Shown: in pieces, positions 38,001 to 46,133 of the stretch | Layout of the letters: each line of letters begins with the position of its first letter | Position numbering within the stretch: position 1 is the first letter of the stretch | The notes under the pieces: model-generated | Seen by the model: the letters and a program-made list of their open reading frames with translations, nothing else | Told to the model about the DNA's origin: nothing | Database searches by the model: none | Assembly (NCBI GenBank): GCA_905397405.1 | Contig: CAJPVJ010000073.1 | Coordinates: 1-46,133, forward strand | Length of the DNA stretch: 46,133 nt | Reading direction: 5' to 3' | From: Oppiella nova | Lineage: Eukaryota; Arthropoda; Arachnida; Sarcoptiformes; Oppiidae | Translations under genes and position numbers: made by a program

Positions 38001-39216
38001 GACAAGTCTTGGCTCTAAAAAGTGATTTTAAGCCAATGTTTGAGAGTTGGACTCAAGAGTTAAGGAGTTCAGCGAATGGAGGCATCGAAGCGGCGGTAAT
38101 GTTGGCCGAAGCCCTTCAATACGAAAGCACTGAACCCGACGTTCTCTATAATGTAAGTAATCATCGCAAAAGAGTCGAGAAATCTAATCCATTACTTGAG
38201 TGAAATTTTTATACGAAATGAAAAATTTCATACCTTTTGTCGTATATGCCGCCACTTTTTTCATACTAGAAAATGAATTTTTCAAAACCAAACTTACTTT
38301 TGATGTTTAGCGCAATTCGTTTCACAACTTTCTTATGTCAAAAGATTTAGAGCACAAAAACGCATTGAAAAAAGTTTTGATTTTTTTTGTTAAGAATAAA
38401 GTTAAGAGCCTTAAGTCAGTGACAGAATATACTGTATATAAAAGATTGTTAACAGAATGTGAGCACAAGAAAAGTATTAAAAGGTCTAAAAGAGACAATT
38501 GTTTGACTTTACAGTTGGCTATAGTTGTGAACGAGAGCGGATCAGCTCAGAAAGCACTGGAACTGTTGGACAGGGCTTTAAGTGTAGACCCGCATCACGA
38601 GCCATCACTGTTAGCCTCGGCGCGTATAATACAAGACCAGGGATTGAGTCGTTTGCATGAAGTGGCGATTGAAAGGCTCAACACAATCATTGAGTTGGGT
38701 TCGGCTGACGAAACGGTTTTCTTCAACTCAGCGATGTTGGCCATCAAAAGCGGACGTTTCGATAGAGGGAAACACTTCTTGGAAAACGCCATTCAATTGA
38801 AGCACAACTTTTCGGAAGCGCTCTATAATATGGCTCTTATATTATATAATGAAGAATATCCGCAACCCTTACAAGCGGTTGAATACTTAACTAAACTTTT
38901 GAGTACAAACACCGAGCACATTAAAGGACTGCTACTATTGGGCGACATTTATATTGAATATTTCAATGATTTAAAGAATGGCGAGAATTGCTATAATAGG
39001 ATATTAACCATCGACTCAACCAATGTGTTCGCTCAGCACAACCTCTGTGTCGTTCACGTCAGGCGAAAGCACTTCCACGAAGCCATTCAGTGCTTCGAGA
39101 AGATCCAGAAGAATAATGTCGGATCAGTTAATGTCGAGCATCACCTCAAACTCACCAGGGACTTATTGCGAGATCAGCTCAGGAATGGTAGCAATGAATT
39201 CAAGTTTTTGTTGTAA
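30326..39216 (+). CDS. TMTC3: TMTC3-type ER O-mannosyltransferase, 12 coding exons
   Basis: Family role (established knowledge): TMTC proteins are ER multi-pass membrane O-mannosyltransferases (GT-C fold, CAZy GT105) that add O-mannose to cadherin domains, with lumenal TPR repeats. Seen: joining 30326-30489, 30599-30770, 32925-33061, 33165-33249, 35720-35935, 36008-36189, 36519-36765, 36991-37139, 37257-37343, 37523-37660, 37774-38152 and 38515-39216 gives 2,658 nt, an uninterrupted frame and 885 residues, close to the roughly 915 of vertebrate TMTC3. Motifs in order: FDD at residues 79-81, RPLT in exon 3, HTE near 184, KEQ at 234-236, FDNPA from 320, CDWT at 355-358 (DUF1736), VVAERVLY near 423, then TPRs from about 488 to the end. 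I chose TMTC3 over TMTC1/2/4 because the [14 protein letters not shown] block and the C-terminal [13 protein letters not shown] and HLKLTRD blocks match it best. The start is the first in-frame ATG after a stop at 30296. Splice junctions are predicted, not transcript-proven. Confidence 0.93.
30599..30770 (+). CDS. TMTC3: TMTC3 exon 2 (TM1 and FDD motif, residues 55-112)
   Basis: Acceptor ...tcgtatag ends at 30598 and donor GTAAGT starts at 30771. It encodes the first membrane helix ([12 protein letters not shown]) followed by the lumenal loop with F-D-D at residues 79-81. These adjacent acids after TM1 are the conserved acidic motif of TMTC enzymes and the expected catalytic or metal-site acids of a GT-C fold. 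The exon ends in phase 0 and joins directly to the SYRPLT block of exon 3. Confidence 0.92.
30771..32924 (+). other. TMTC3 intron 2 (2,154 bp)
   Basis: AT-rich intron with strong GTAAGT donor and ttattaattttcag acceptor. It contains a 9-bp minisatellite at 32532-32602. The open frames inside (for example 31298-31519 and 32382-32615) have no family features, and the second is simply the minisatellite read in frame. Confidence 0.85.
32532..32602. repeat. 9-bp minisatellite (ccagagcta), about 7.9 copies
   Basis: Near-perfect tandem array in TMTC3 intron 2. As a multiple of three it keeps a frame open (Leu-Pro-Glu repeats on the plus strand) but has no start context or neighbouring coding signal. 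Confidence 0.95.
32925..33061 (+). CDS. TMTC3: TMTC3 exon 3 (SYRPLT block, residues 113-158)
   Basis: Acceptor tttcag ends at 32924 and donor GTAAGT starts at 33062. It encodes the conserved S-Y-R-P-L-T block of the first lumenal loop, then the L-x-P-x-x-Y-H-x-x-N motif leading into the second membrane segment ([15 protein letters not shown]). The last codon is split AA|C, which gives Asn after joining to exon 4. Confidence 0.92.
33165..33249 (+). CDS. TMTC3: TMTC3 exon 4 (AVHSIHTE block, residues 158-186)
   Basis: A short 85-nt exon too small to stand out as an ORF, recovered by splice phase. The acceptor (gactcacag) ends at 33164 and donor GTAAGT starts at 33250. It encodes a membrane helix ending in [10 protein letters not shown]. 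The family form of this motif is AVHPxHTEAV. Here Pro is replaced by Ser and Ala by Cys, while both His and the Glu are kept. Confidence 0.9.
34744..35013 (+). repeat. (CT)n - A - B - (CT)n block in TMTC3 intron 4
   Basis: (CT)n at 34744-34780, segment A at 34781-34883, segment B at 34885-34986, (CT)n at 34987-35013. A and B are exact reverse complements of the two flanks of the single (AG)12 tract at 35171-35194, but joined at their outer ends instead of through the tract. Confidence 0.95.
35068..35296 (-). repeat. Inverted, permuted counterpart: A' - (AG)12 - B'
   Basis: 35068-35170 is the reverse complement of 34781-34883 (A). 35195-35296 is the reverse complement of 34885-34986 (B). (AG)12 at 35171-35194 lies between them. 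Each match including the tract is exactly 127 bp. Confidence 0.95.
35720..35935 (+). CDS. TMTC3: TMTC3 exon 5 (VGRAELL and KEQ motifs, residues 187-258)
   Basis: Acceptor tacccaaag ends at 35719 (weak polypyrimidine tract) and donor GTAAAC starts at 35936. It encodes V-G-R-A-E-L-L, a family hallmark directly after the HTE motif, then two hydrophobic segments and C-K-E-Q at residues 233-236. KEQ is nearly invariant in TMTC proteins. The exon is 216 nt and in phase 0 at both ends. Confidence 0.92.
36008..36189 (+). CDS. TMTC3: TMTC3 exon 6 (residues 259-319)
   Basis: Acceptor aaaatag ends at 36007, after a 72-bp intron with an in-frame stop. Donor GTATTT starts at 36190. It encodes a basic cytosolic loop (VWRKIVKN) and a membrane helix ending in R-x-Y-x-M-G-x-x-x-P, matching the family segment just before DUF1736. 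The last codon CG|G is completed by exon 7. Confidence 0.88.
36519..36765 (+). CDS. TMTC3: TMTC3 exon 7 (DUF1736 core, residues 319-401)
   Basis: Acceptor tggtttag ends at 36518. It encodes the DUF1736 signature: F-D-N-P-A at 320-324, [16 protein letters not shown], then C-D-W-T at 355-358 and the I-P-L-V/L-D-P-R stretch. This block gives the clearest TMTC3-like assignment. The donor GTCAGC at 36766 is weaker than the others in the gene. It was chosen because it restores phase 0 to exon 8. Confidence 0.92.
36991..37139 (+). CDS. TMTC3: TMTC3 exon 8 ([17 protein letters not shown], residues 402-451)
   Basis: Acceptor gtatgaatag ends at 36990 and donor GTATGA starts at 37140. It encodes P-S-S-N-I-F-F-P[16 protein letters not shown], one of the strongest TMTC family blocks, followed by a hydrophobic helix. 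It is too short and split-phase to appear as a long ORF. Confidence 0.93.
37257..37343 (+). CDS. TMTC3: TMTC3 exon 9 (last membrane helix, residues 451-480)
   Basis: An 87-nt exon found by phase. The acceptor (ttgaaag) ends at 37256, the split codon TG|G gives Trp, and donor GTAATC starts at 37344. It encodes the last predicted membrane helix ([12 protein letters not shown]) and R-R-C-N-E-W, the R-x-x-x-W family motif that precedes the TPR domain. The exon ends in another split Trp codon. Confidence 0.9.
37523..37660 (+). CDS. TMTC3: TMTC3 exon 10 (first TPR, residues 480-526)
   Basis: Acceptor cccatttcag ends at 37522 and donor GTATGT starts at 37661. It encodes [11 protein letters not shown] then TPR 1 (K-L-L-N-N-L-G-R-L through F-R-E-A-V-R), with the classic small and aromatic residue spacing of a TPR helix pair. 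This marks the change from membrane domain to lumenal TPR domain. Confidence 0.92.
37774..38152 (+). CDS. TMTC3: TMTC3 exon 11 (TPR region, residues 526-652)
   Basis: Acceptor taactacag ends at 37773 and donor GTAAGT starts at 38153. It starts with the end of TPR 1 (R-I-E-P-S-D) and TPR 2 (L-N-L-G-N-I-L-L-K then K-E-A-E). Residues of about 566-645 are helical in character but poor matches to the TPR consensus. It ends in E-P-D-V-L-Y-N, which flows directly into exon 12 L-A-I-V-V to complete another TPR. Confidence 0.92.
38515..39216 (+). CDS. TMTC3: TMTC3 exon 12 (C-terminal TPRs, residues 653-885)
   Basis: Acceptor gactttacag ends at 38514 and stop TAA is at 39214-39216. It encodes at least five further TPR-like units, including [46 protein letters not shown] and H-N-L-C-V-V-H-V. 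It finishes with [11 protein letters not shown] and about 15 residues more. The open frame continues upstream to 38335, but that part is Lys-rich intron sequence before a good acceptor. Confidence 0.94.
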   Translation: MAIVVNESGSAQKALELLDRALSVDPHHEPSLLASARIIQDQGLSRLHEVAIERLNTIIELGSADETVFFNSAMLAIKSGRFDRGKHFLENAIQLKHNFSEALYNMALILYNEEYPQPLQAVEYLTKLLSTNTEHIKGLLLLGDIYIEYFNDLKNGENCYNRILTIDSTNVFAQHNLCVVHVRRKHFHEAIQCFEKIQKNNVGSVNVEHHLKLTRDLLRDQLRNGSNEFKFLL

Positions 39217-39400
39217 AAGATTGCTTCGGAATATATGTAAATATATATATATATATAACTATATTAAAAGAGATAAATTATTATATATTATAAATGAACC
39301 AAAATATAAATTTTAAAATTCATATTTAAATAAAAAAAATCAAACATTTTCTCATAAATGAAATTTTGAAATAAATTATATTGTATTTACTGGATGTGTG
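39217..39400 (+). terminator. TMTC3 3' UTR with two poly(A) signals
   Basis: AATAAA occurs at 39329-39334 and again at 39370-39375. The second is followed by a GT-rich stretch (tggatgtgtgttg, about 39392-39404), the usual downstream element. The more likely cleavage site is therefore about 39385-39392, giving a 3' UTR of about 170 nt. A short (AT)n run lies at 39241-39257. Confidence 0.6.
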
Positions 39401-42400
39401 TTGCAATGAATTCTCAAACAAAAGGCTTTAAACCAAACAAATATATCACTTCTCGGAATAAAAAAATATTAATGTTAGACAAGTCTCTAATATATTTAGT
39501 TAAACTAGATTTTTGGGGTAAAAATATTTAAATTATTATCAATTTGTGAGCAAAAAATGATTTAGTGATGGAATAATTTTCTTCACGTTAATAAATACAT
39601 GTCTAAAGCAAAAGGAGAGAGAAATTGAATGAAATACTAAAGCAATAAATATTAAATACTCGTTCAACTCATCCATTATAATAACGAAACGCCACGTCTT
39701 GGAAACGCAATGAAAAAAATGCTTTCCTTTGAATATGATTTGAGGGAATTAGTCGTTCCCTTATTTTCTCTGTTAGTCTTCAAAACTGCTTTTTATTCAT
39801 TTATTTATTTATTGCCAAAAATGTTGGCAAAAATGATTGATTCGCAAAACAATATGAATGAACAAAAATAATAAGTTATCCATAAATTTCTGCCTAGTAT
39901 ATAAACGGCACTGTATTTATAATAATTTATGTTTTCAATCGATTCCGTATACTTACTATTAGTTTTAAAGTATAAAAAGTAGTTATTATTTCAATGGTAA
40001 TGGAGTAAAGAATAATTAGTTGATTGAAAAGTGAATTAAAGATTATAACATCAATTTATAGTGAATTCTGGGCTTCACTCGCAAAATGAATGAAACATTA
40101 AAATAGCATTAAATGCTAATTATCTTTAAAGGCAAGTATAATGTAATTAAAGACTAATGAATGCTTTGATCGCAAAAATTAAATTAAAATAATTTAGCAA
40201 ATCATCGCATATTTTTACATTTCTGTCGTTTTCTTTTATTCAAAAAGTGTGCAATTTTTGCAAATAAATGTATGTTTGAAGTCATTTATCATTTGAGAAT
40301 CGATACAATTGATAGCAAATGGTCATTAGTCTTGCTTTTAATGTAATTTAATTATAATAAAATTTAAATGAAGCTAATTATTAAAAATTAATCGTTTAAA
40401 AATACAATTAAATAAGTTTTATCGCCGCTTGAATTAAGGAACTATAATTAAAATATATATAATTATTTTTATTGTTGAATTTAATGGTCAACATAAGGCA
40501 AAACAATAAAAACTTCAATAAACTTAATGTTAATAAGAAGTTTAATCTTAAAAGGAAATATTTTTAATCAAAATAATTCTTATCCATATAAGAATATTCT
40601 ACTTAATATTTTGAATTAATTGAAATAAAATTTAACTTTAATATCATAACAAGACTCATTAAAATTAGTGTCAACTTATTGTAAGTATTGTCAGTACTAA
40701 TGTCATAATGTATAATATAGTGAAATGTACTGAATTAAGTAAGAATTTTAAAAATAATTTCAAAATATATTGATTTATTGATTATTTAATTATTAATTTG
40801 AATAAGGGTCAGAGTACTAGTATACTAGTTTAATAACAGTAATTGCACTTGTATTGAATTTTTAAATAATAACGATTTATACATACTATACAATAAATTT
40901 CTATCTAATTTTTAATTAAAGTTCATATCCATAAAAATATAACTAATTATTTCAAAGTTTATGATTAATATTTGGATAAGTATTAAACTTAAACTAAAAT
41001 AAAAATAACGATTTTTGATTAAAATTCAGAGCGTTAAAAATTAATTCAAATTCTGGAGCAGAAACTCAAGCATTTTTTGAATTCAATAGATTTTTCAATT
41101 GAAAAATTCACTATAATTTCAATTTCTATATAACATAATATGAATAGCATATGATATGTCGGATTCTTTGAAATCCAACAAAATATCATTATTTACTCTC
41201 AAAAATTTGAATTTATTTAAATGAAATTTAATATAATATTAAATGTAATATTAGGTTGAAATTTAAGAATTTTTATTATAATATTTGACTCAATATTCAT
41301 AATGCATTCCAAATGTATTTTTATGAATACTACTTATAATTGAACGAAATATTATAGAAATGATGAATTCATTGTTTAAGAATTTCTTTGTGGCACTCGA
41401 GTGTCAGGTTTGAAAACTAGGATTTCAAATTATATTTAAAATCTTATTTTATGCAAATGTCTAATCAAAAGTAACTCAAATTTAAGAAATATATGAAAAT
41501 TCTATTTTTGATTAAAGTTATAACAATTTAGATTAAATATTTAATCAAAAGTTAATCATCAGATATGTCGTTCATAAACGTAGATGTGATAAAAATATGG
41601 AAATATTTAAATAAATTTTCAAACATATATTCATCTATTTTTTCATATATTCAAATCTGACATTTAATTAATATAATTAATTGACATTTAAATATAAAAT
41701 ATTTAATAGAATTTTAGTCTTTTTTAAATCAAATTATAATAAATTATAAATATTAGCAAAATAAGTTAAAAATAAATACCAATTGTACAATAATTGTTAA
41801 CAAAAATAATTTCATACAGATAAAATTACAGTTTAAAAATGAGTAATTTATTTTTACTTTGTTTTGTGCAATATTTTTGTACAACAATTTGAAAGAAAGC
41901 AAAGTCTCCTCTTTACATGTCTTATCCCAAAGTTGAATGTATTATGTCTTAAAATAAATAATTATTTAATTTAGATTCCTATCTTTTGTTTAAAATGTTT
42001 AGACAATAGTTTGTCTCAGATTTCAAAAATTGCTTTTAAACAACACTTTTATCTTAACATGAAATCATTTGAAATAAGGCTCTTATCAAGTTTAAACATT
42101 TGTCTTAACATTAATACTATTGTTATTATTGTATTAAATGTTTACTAATTTAAATACTTTTAAAATAAACAATTTTCCCGTTATTTATAAAACAATATCA
42201 TACAAATTTGGTGAAAATGTCAATTTAAATGAATGTTAGTATAAATTGTTTGTTTCGATAGATTTGATTCAATTGAGTCATTGTATTAAATATCATTGTG
42301 TGGACTAAACTGCCATAATATTTACTTAACGATTGCATTGACTAAATGAAAATCCAATTGAAGTCTATTTCTAAATAAACTTTTGCAACGGATTTCATTG

Positions 42401-43280
42401 ATTGGATATTAAGTCTTGAGATAAACGCATCGCATGTTCTGTGCATTACATTTGATGTTAATATAAGTTTTGCTAACATTAGGGCTAAGTTTAACTCTCC
42501 GCGTGAATTCACATCACTTTTGTTTTTATTGTCTTTTCATATGAAATGTTAAAACAAATTGAATCTTATTTTTGTTTTCAATTTGTTATTCTCTATATTT
42601 TATTGTTATTTTAAATCAGAAACTACTTTTGTTTCTTGGGGCTTGTTTTTATATAAATTTATGACATCAATGTTATAAATTGGATATTAATGAACAAACA
42701 TAATATGTTATGGTATTATGGATAAATGGTAATTATAAAATGATTCTAGTTTTTATTTTATTACACGAGTATAACACCACAGTATATCGTAATGGTTTAT
42801 TTTACTGTATTAAAAATCAAATTATAAAATACTTTACTTTTATACGGTATATCTTTTACACTTTGTATTAGGAATATATAAATAATTTATAAAAACAAAC
42901 AAAAATAATTTAATTTTTAATTTTCAAAAAAAACTAAGCCCTTTACTAGCTTAGAACAAATTAAATAATTTTATTTTTGGTTATTAGCGCAGTGTTAATG
43001 CATAGAAATAATCCTAAATGATAAATTTAATTTACAATTAAGTAAATATAAACTATTATATAAATTGGTTACGATTGAAGTATATTTATACAAATAGATA
43101 AAATGTATTGAATTAAGTGATATAATGTACAGTAAAATACTAGTACCGTATACTGTATAGTAATCAAAATAATAACTAATAATATATAATTAATACATTA
43201 ATTCACATTCAATTTATTTAATTTGAATGGACATGCAATGAACTTGTATGGTAAATTACCATTAACAAATGCATTAAATT

Positions 43281-43301
43281 TATTATTATTATTATTATTA
43301 T
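43281..43301. repeat. (ATT)7 microsatellite
   Basis: Seven perfect trinucleotide units. Confidence 0.9.
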
Positions 43302-45747
43302 AAGCGCTGATTGAACTAAAAGCAAGAATAAAATTATTTTTAATCAAATAATATAGATTTGCTTTCATTTCTTATTCTACAAAATATAAAACTTATGTAT
43401 TATTTGATTACATAAACATTGATCTAATTTTTTGTGAACAAAATTACATTAACTTTTTATTAAGATTTTAGTCGTTGAATGAATTCATTAATTTAATTAG
43501 TATTTTAAGTGATTCACGAAAAATGAGTCTCTTGTCTGTCATTAATCTAATAATAAAAGAGTCGATACTTTGTTTAATAAAACGAAACTTAAATGCATTG
43601 TTGATATGGTTTTGCCAAACAAAACATTTTCTACTTTCACACAAGTTTTGTTTGTTTTTCAAAATTAATACAATATTCAAATCGATTGTAATTTATAGTG
43701 AGTCTGTGTAACGTGTTATCATTAAAAGTATTTTCATTGAATAATATATAAGTTTCGTATAAAATATTAGATAAACTCTAAAATCCTTTTAATAATATAT
43801 TCGTTCATTGTTTGGTTAACTAAAAAATGAGTCTCAATATGATGTACAGACTTAGAGGTAATGCTCCAAACGATTGCTTACTTCACGTACAGAATATTTT
43901 TCAAACGCATAGAAGTCTGACTACACGTCCGTTTGGATCCCACATCTGAATGCAGTTCATTGTAACCGAAGGCAACTACAGCTACAATAGAGTGGAGTGT
44001 TGTGTATGTGTTGGCAGAGGTGGTGATCCACTGAATCACTGAATCAGTGGATGTGAATGGAGTGACACAACGTATGCTTCGGTCATCTCTGCCATTACTC
44101 ATGAGCTCAAGAAAAGACTTTTTTGTCACCTGTTTTCGATGTCAAGCAAATGCATTGCATTAATACATAATTCAGAGTATATTTTGCATTATATAAGCGA
44201 ATAAATCAATACTATTTGAATGTAATCTCATAGATGTTGGCTATAGTATAATATACAGTACAGTACTATCTATTTATATATTCACTTCATTTTATAAATT
44301 AAAATAATTTAATGTTTTGTTAATATTTAATAAGAAATGCTAACAATTAATCAATATTTATATTGATACAAAATAATTAAAACCATAGGAAATGCATAAT
44401 ACAGACAACGGCGACATTAATAATTTATGACTAACTTTGCCGTCCCTTCCCTTTACTTGAATTGAAATGGAGATCGCATTCAAATTAATCATTCAAACGG
44501 TGTTCCGCAATAGTCACGAACCCCACAAACATTGCTATACTAGACATGAGACCATAACTTATTAGCTATAAATAAAACAAAATCAATAACTCATCCAATA
44601 TTTAATATAAAGTGTAATTTAGTTTTTTATCTTAAAATGTTGTGTTCAATGAATGCAATTGTGTTTAATAATAGATATGTAATTTTTATAATTAAACTTT
44701 AATACAAACAATAAAACTTTGTTCAATTTAAAACTCTAACATCTCTAATATCACTATTTTATTATTGCTTGATACAAAATATTTTATTCTTTTCATTGTT
44801 TTCTTTTTAGTGATTAAATATTAATTCTTAAAACGATTGTGAAAATATATATAAATAGATGGTTAATAACGTTAATACACTGTATTTAAATTGATTAAAT
44901 TTGTCAATAAAGATATTTAAGTTGGAAATTGATTATATGGCTTATATTAAAATAAATTTTAATTTATACGGATTAGAGGTAATAGAAAATAATTGAAGGA
45001 ATAATGGTTTGGGAAAGAAATGATAATTTACTAAATGAGTCGAATTTAATGGACGTGAGGTTAAGGGCATTCCTCTCCTCCACAACCAGTCAATACATTT
45101 GCCGAAAAACTGTTCGTAAGAGCCTATGGTTGGGAAGGGAACTAAACTAATGATTAATAAAATAACAATAATTTTCAATCAATTTGTTTGGTTTACTTTC
45201 AATTGAATTGACTCTTAAATTAGAAGAAACGAATAAAAATCAGTCATAAAATCAAAAAATATATCAAATTCCACATCATTTGTGAGATAAAGTAAATAAA
45301 AATTATATTGTTTTCTGGGATATAATCTCCTCAATGCTGAGTAACAGACAAAAAGTTTGAAAAATCGATGTTTTTTGTGTCAACTTCTGGATGAGATTCA
45401 TGTCATTTATAGAGAAGTTTATGTCACAAACACTGTCGGCCTGTTATACAAGGCATGGAAGGCATCCCTACTTTAGGCGTGTGTTTACTGTAGAGTAAAG
45501 AAATTCTCAAAATTGGATTCAACTTAATTTGGAGTTCATATCAATGTTCATAAAAACAGAACAAACTGTCAATCAATCAATTCATGCCTTTATTCTTGAT
45601 TTTTTTGTCGTTTCAAAACACTTGTGATAAGCCATGGAATCCATTGAACAGAACTTATAATTCGCTTTTTAAATAAATTAATCTTCATTTTTGTGCCAAA
45701 CATTTGCGAAGAATAAAAACCAAATATTTATTAAGGGCTGGAGATTG

Positions 45748-45776
45748 GCATAGGGATAGGGATAGGGATAGGGATA
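45748..45776. repeat. (TAGGGA)4 short tandem repeat
   Basis: Four TAGGGA units plus partial units. It resembles a telomere-type G-rich hexamer but is not the TTAGG of most arthropods, and it is short and interstitial. Confidence 0.9.
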
Positions 45777-46133
45777 TAGGAGCGACATCACCAGTGATTC
45801 AAAGAAAAATTGTTTTTTATATTGTTTTTTGAAGAAAGGAATCAAATAAGGTATTAGTGAATGGAAAGTGAGGATCGACTTTAATCTTCACTAATTTCAC
45901 GGAATTTCAGAGTCATATCATTAACTTTTATCCTCCTTTGCATTGACTATCACTTTGCAGTAGAACTGAATCGCAAAAATTAATTGAAGTCATGACACAA
46001 ATAGTGAAAAAAATTTGCCGACAATTGTGAAGAATGTTCAGTGAATGGAGACATCGATTCAATGAAACTTTAATTAATGGCAACTGAAGCGCAAGATTCC
46101 GGGCTCACAGTTGGGATAAAACCTATTTTTTCT

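Larger units (their letters stand above)
39401..46133. other. Gene-poor AT-rich region downstream of TMTC3
   Basis: Very AT-rich with no recognised gene. GC-richer islands lie at 43880-44130 (minus-strand frame opening with GTG; first ATG near codon 10; unrecognised), 44400-44530, 45010-45150 (minus-strand frame with a hydrophobic start but only a TTG, no ATG) and 45420-45480. One of these could be an exon of a neighbouring gene. Confidence 0.6.

Noticed and set aside
38335-38514. Upstream extension of the exon 12 frame (Lys-rich)
   Set aside because: A consensus acceptor ends at 38514, and joining exon 11 directly to 38515 completes a TPR exactly. The Lys-rich part fits AT-rich intron sequence that happens to be open.
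44942-45178. Minus-strand frame with a signal-peptide-like hydrophobic start
   Set aside because: It begins with TTG directly after an in-frame stop. The only ATG is about 35 codons in, past the hydrophobic part. A splice acceptor inside it is possible but unsupported.
45748-45776. Telomere or chromosome-end repeat
   Set aside because: Only four units of TAGGGA, not the expected TTAGG, and embedded in ordinary sequence on both sides.
1-46133. CRISPR arrays, operons, insertion sequences or phage genes
   Set aside because: No regularly spaced repeats with unique spacers, no transposase or phage-like frames, and the only clear gene is a spliced animal gene, so the window is eukaryotic nuclear DNA.

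Overview
The window is a piece of a very AT-rich eukaryotic nuclear genome. It has GT-AG introns of about 70 bp to 2.5 kb, long gene-poor stretches, many (CT/GA)n microsatellites and no bacterial-style gene packing. The one gene I can recognise is animal (TMTC3). The compact introns together with the extreme AT-richness suggest an arthropod, possibly an acariform mite, but the phylum-level guess is weak and rests on general impression only.

Layout. Bases 1 to about 30,280 hold no protein gene I can recognise. They are AT-rich sequence with short GC-richer islands, microsatellites, a 1.2-kb direct tandem duplication (20113-21326 and 21456-22671), an imperfect fold-back repeat near 18.8 kb, and two single-N joins (3729 and 10751). 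A TATA-box-like site followed by a splice-donor consensus (11956-12297) could be a promoter and non-coding first exon.

Bases 30,283-39,400 hold one complete plus-strand gene. I rebuilt it from 12 coding exons whose splice phases all agree, giving 2,658 nt and 885 residues. It encodes a TMTC-family protein (transmembrane and tetratricopeptide-repeat containing), best matched to TMTC3, an ER O-mannosyltransferase (GT-C fold, CAZy GT105) that modifies cadherins. The first half is multi-membrane-spanning with the FDD, KEQ, FDNPA/CDWT and VVAERVLY family motifs. The second half is a run of TPR repeats. Poly(A) signals follow at 39329 and 39370.

Bases 39,400-46,133 are again AT-rich with no recognisable gene. 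They contain a few GC-richer islands (43880-44130, 45010-45150) and a short GGGATA-type repeat.

I did not find a new multi-gene system. The most informative unusual structure is in TMTC3 intron 4. Two 127-bp segments, each a flank of one microsatellite plus its repeat tract, recur in inverted and permuted order. The identical length of both matches points to a k=127 de Bruijn assembly artefact rather than biology. The duplication across the N at 10751 and the copy beside the N at 3729 point the same way, so intergenic repeat structure in this window should be treated with caution.
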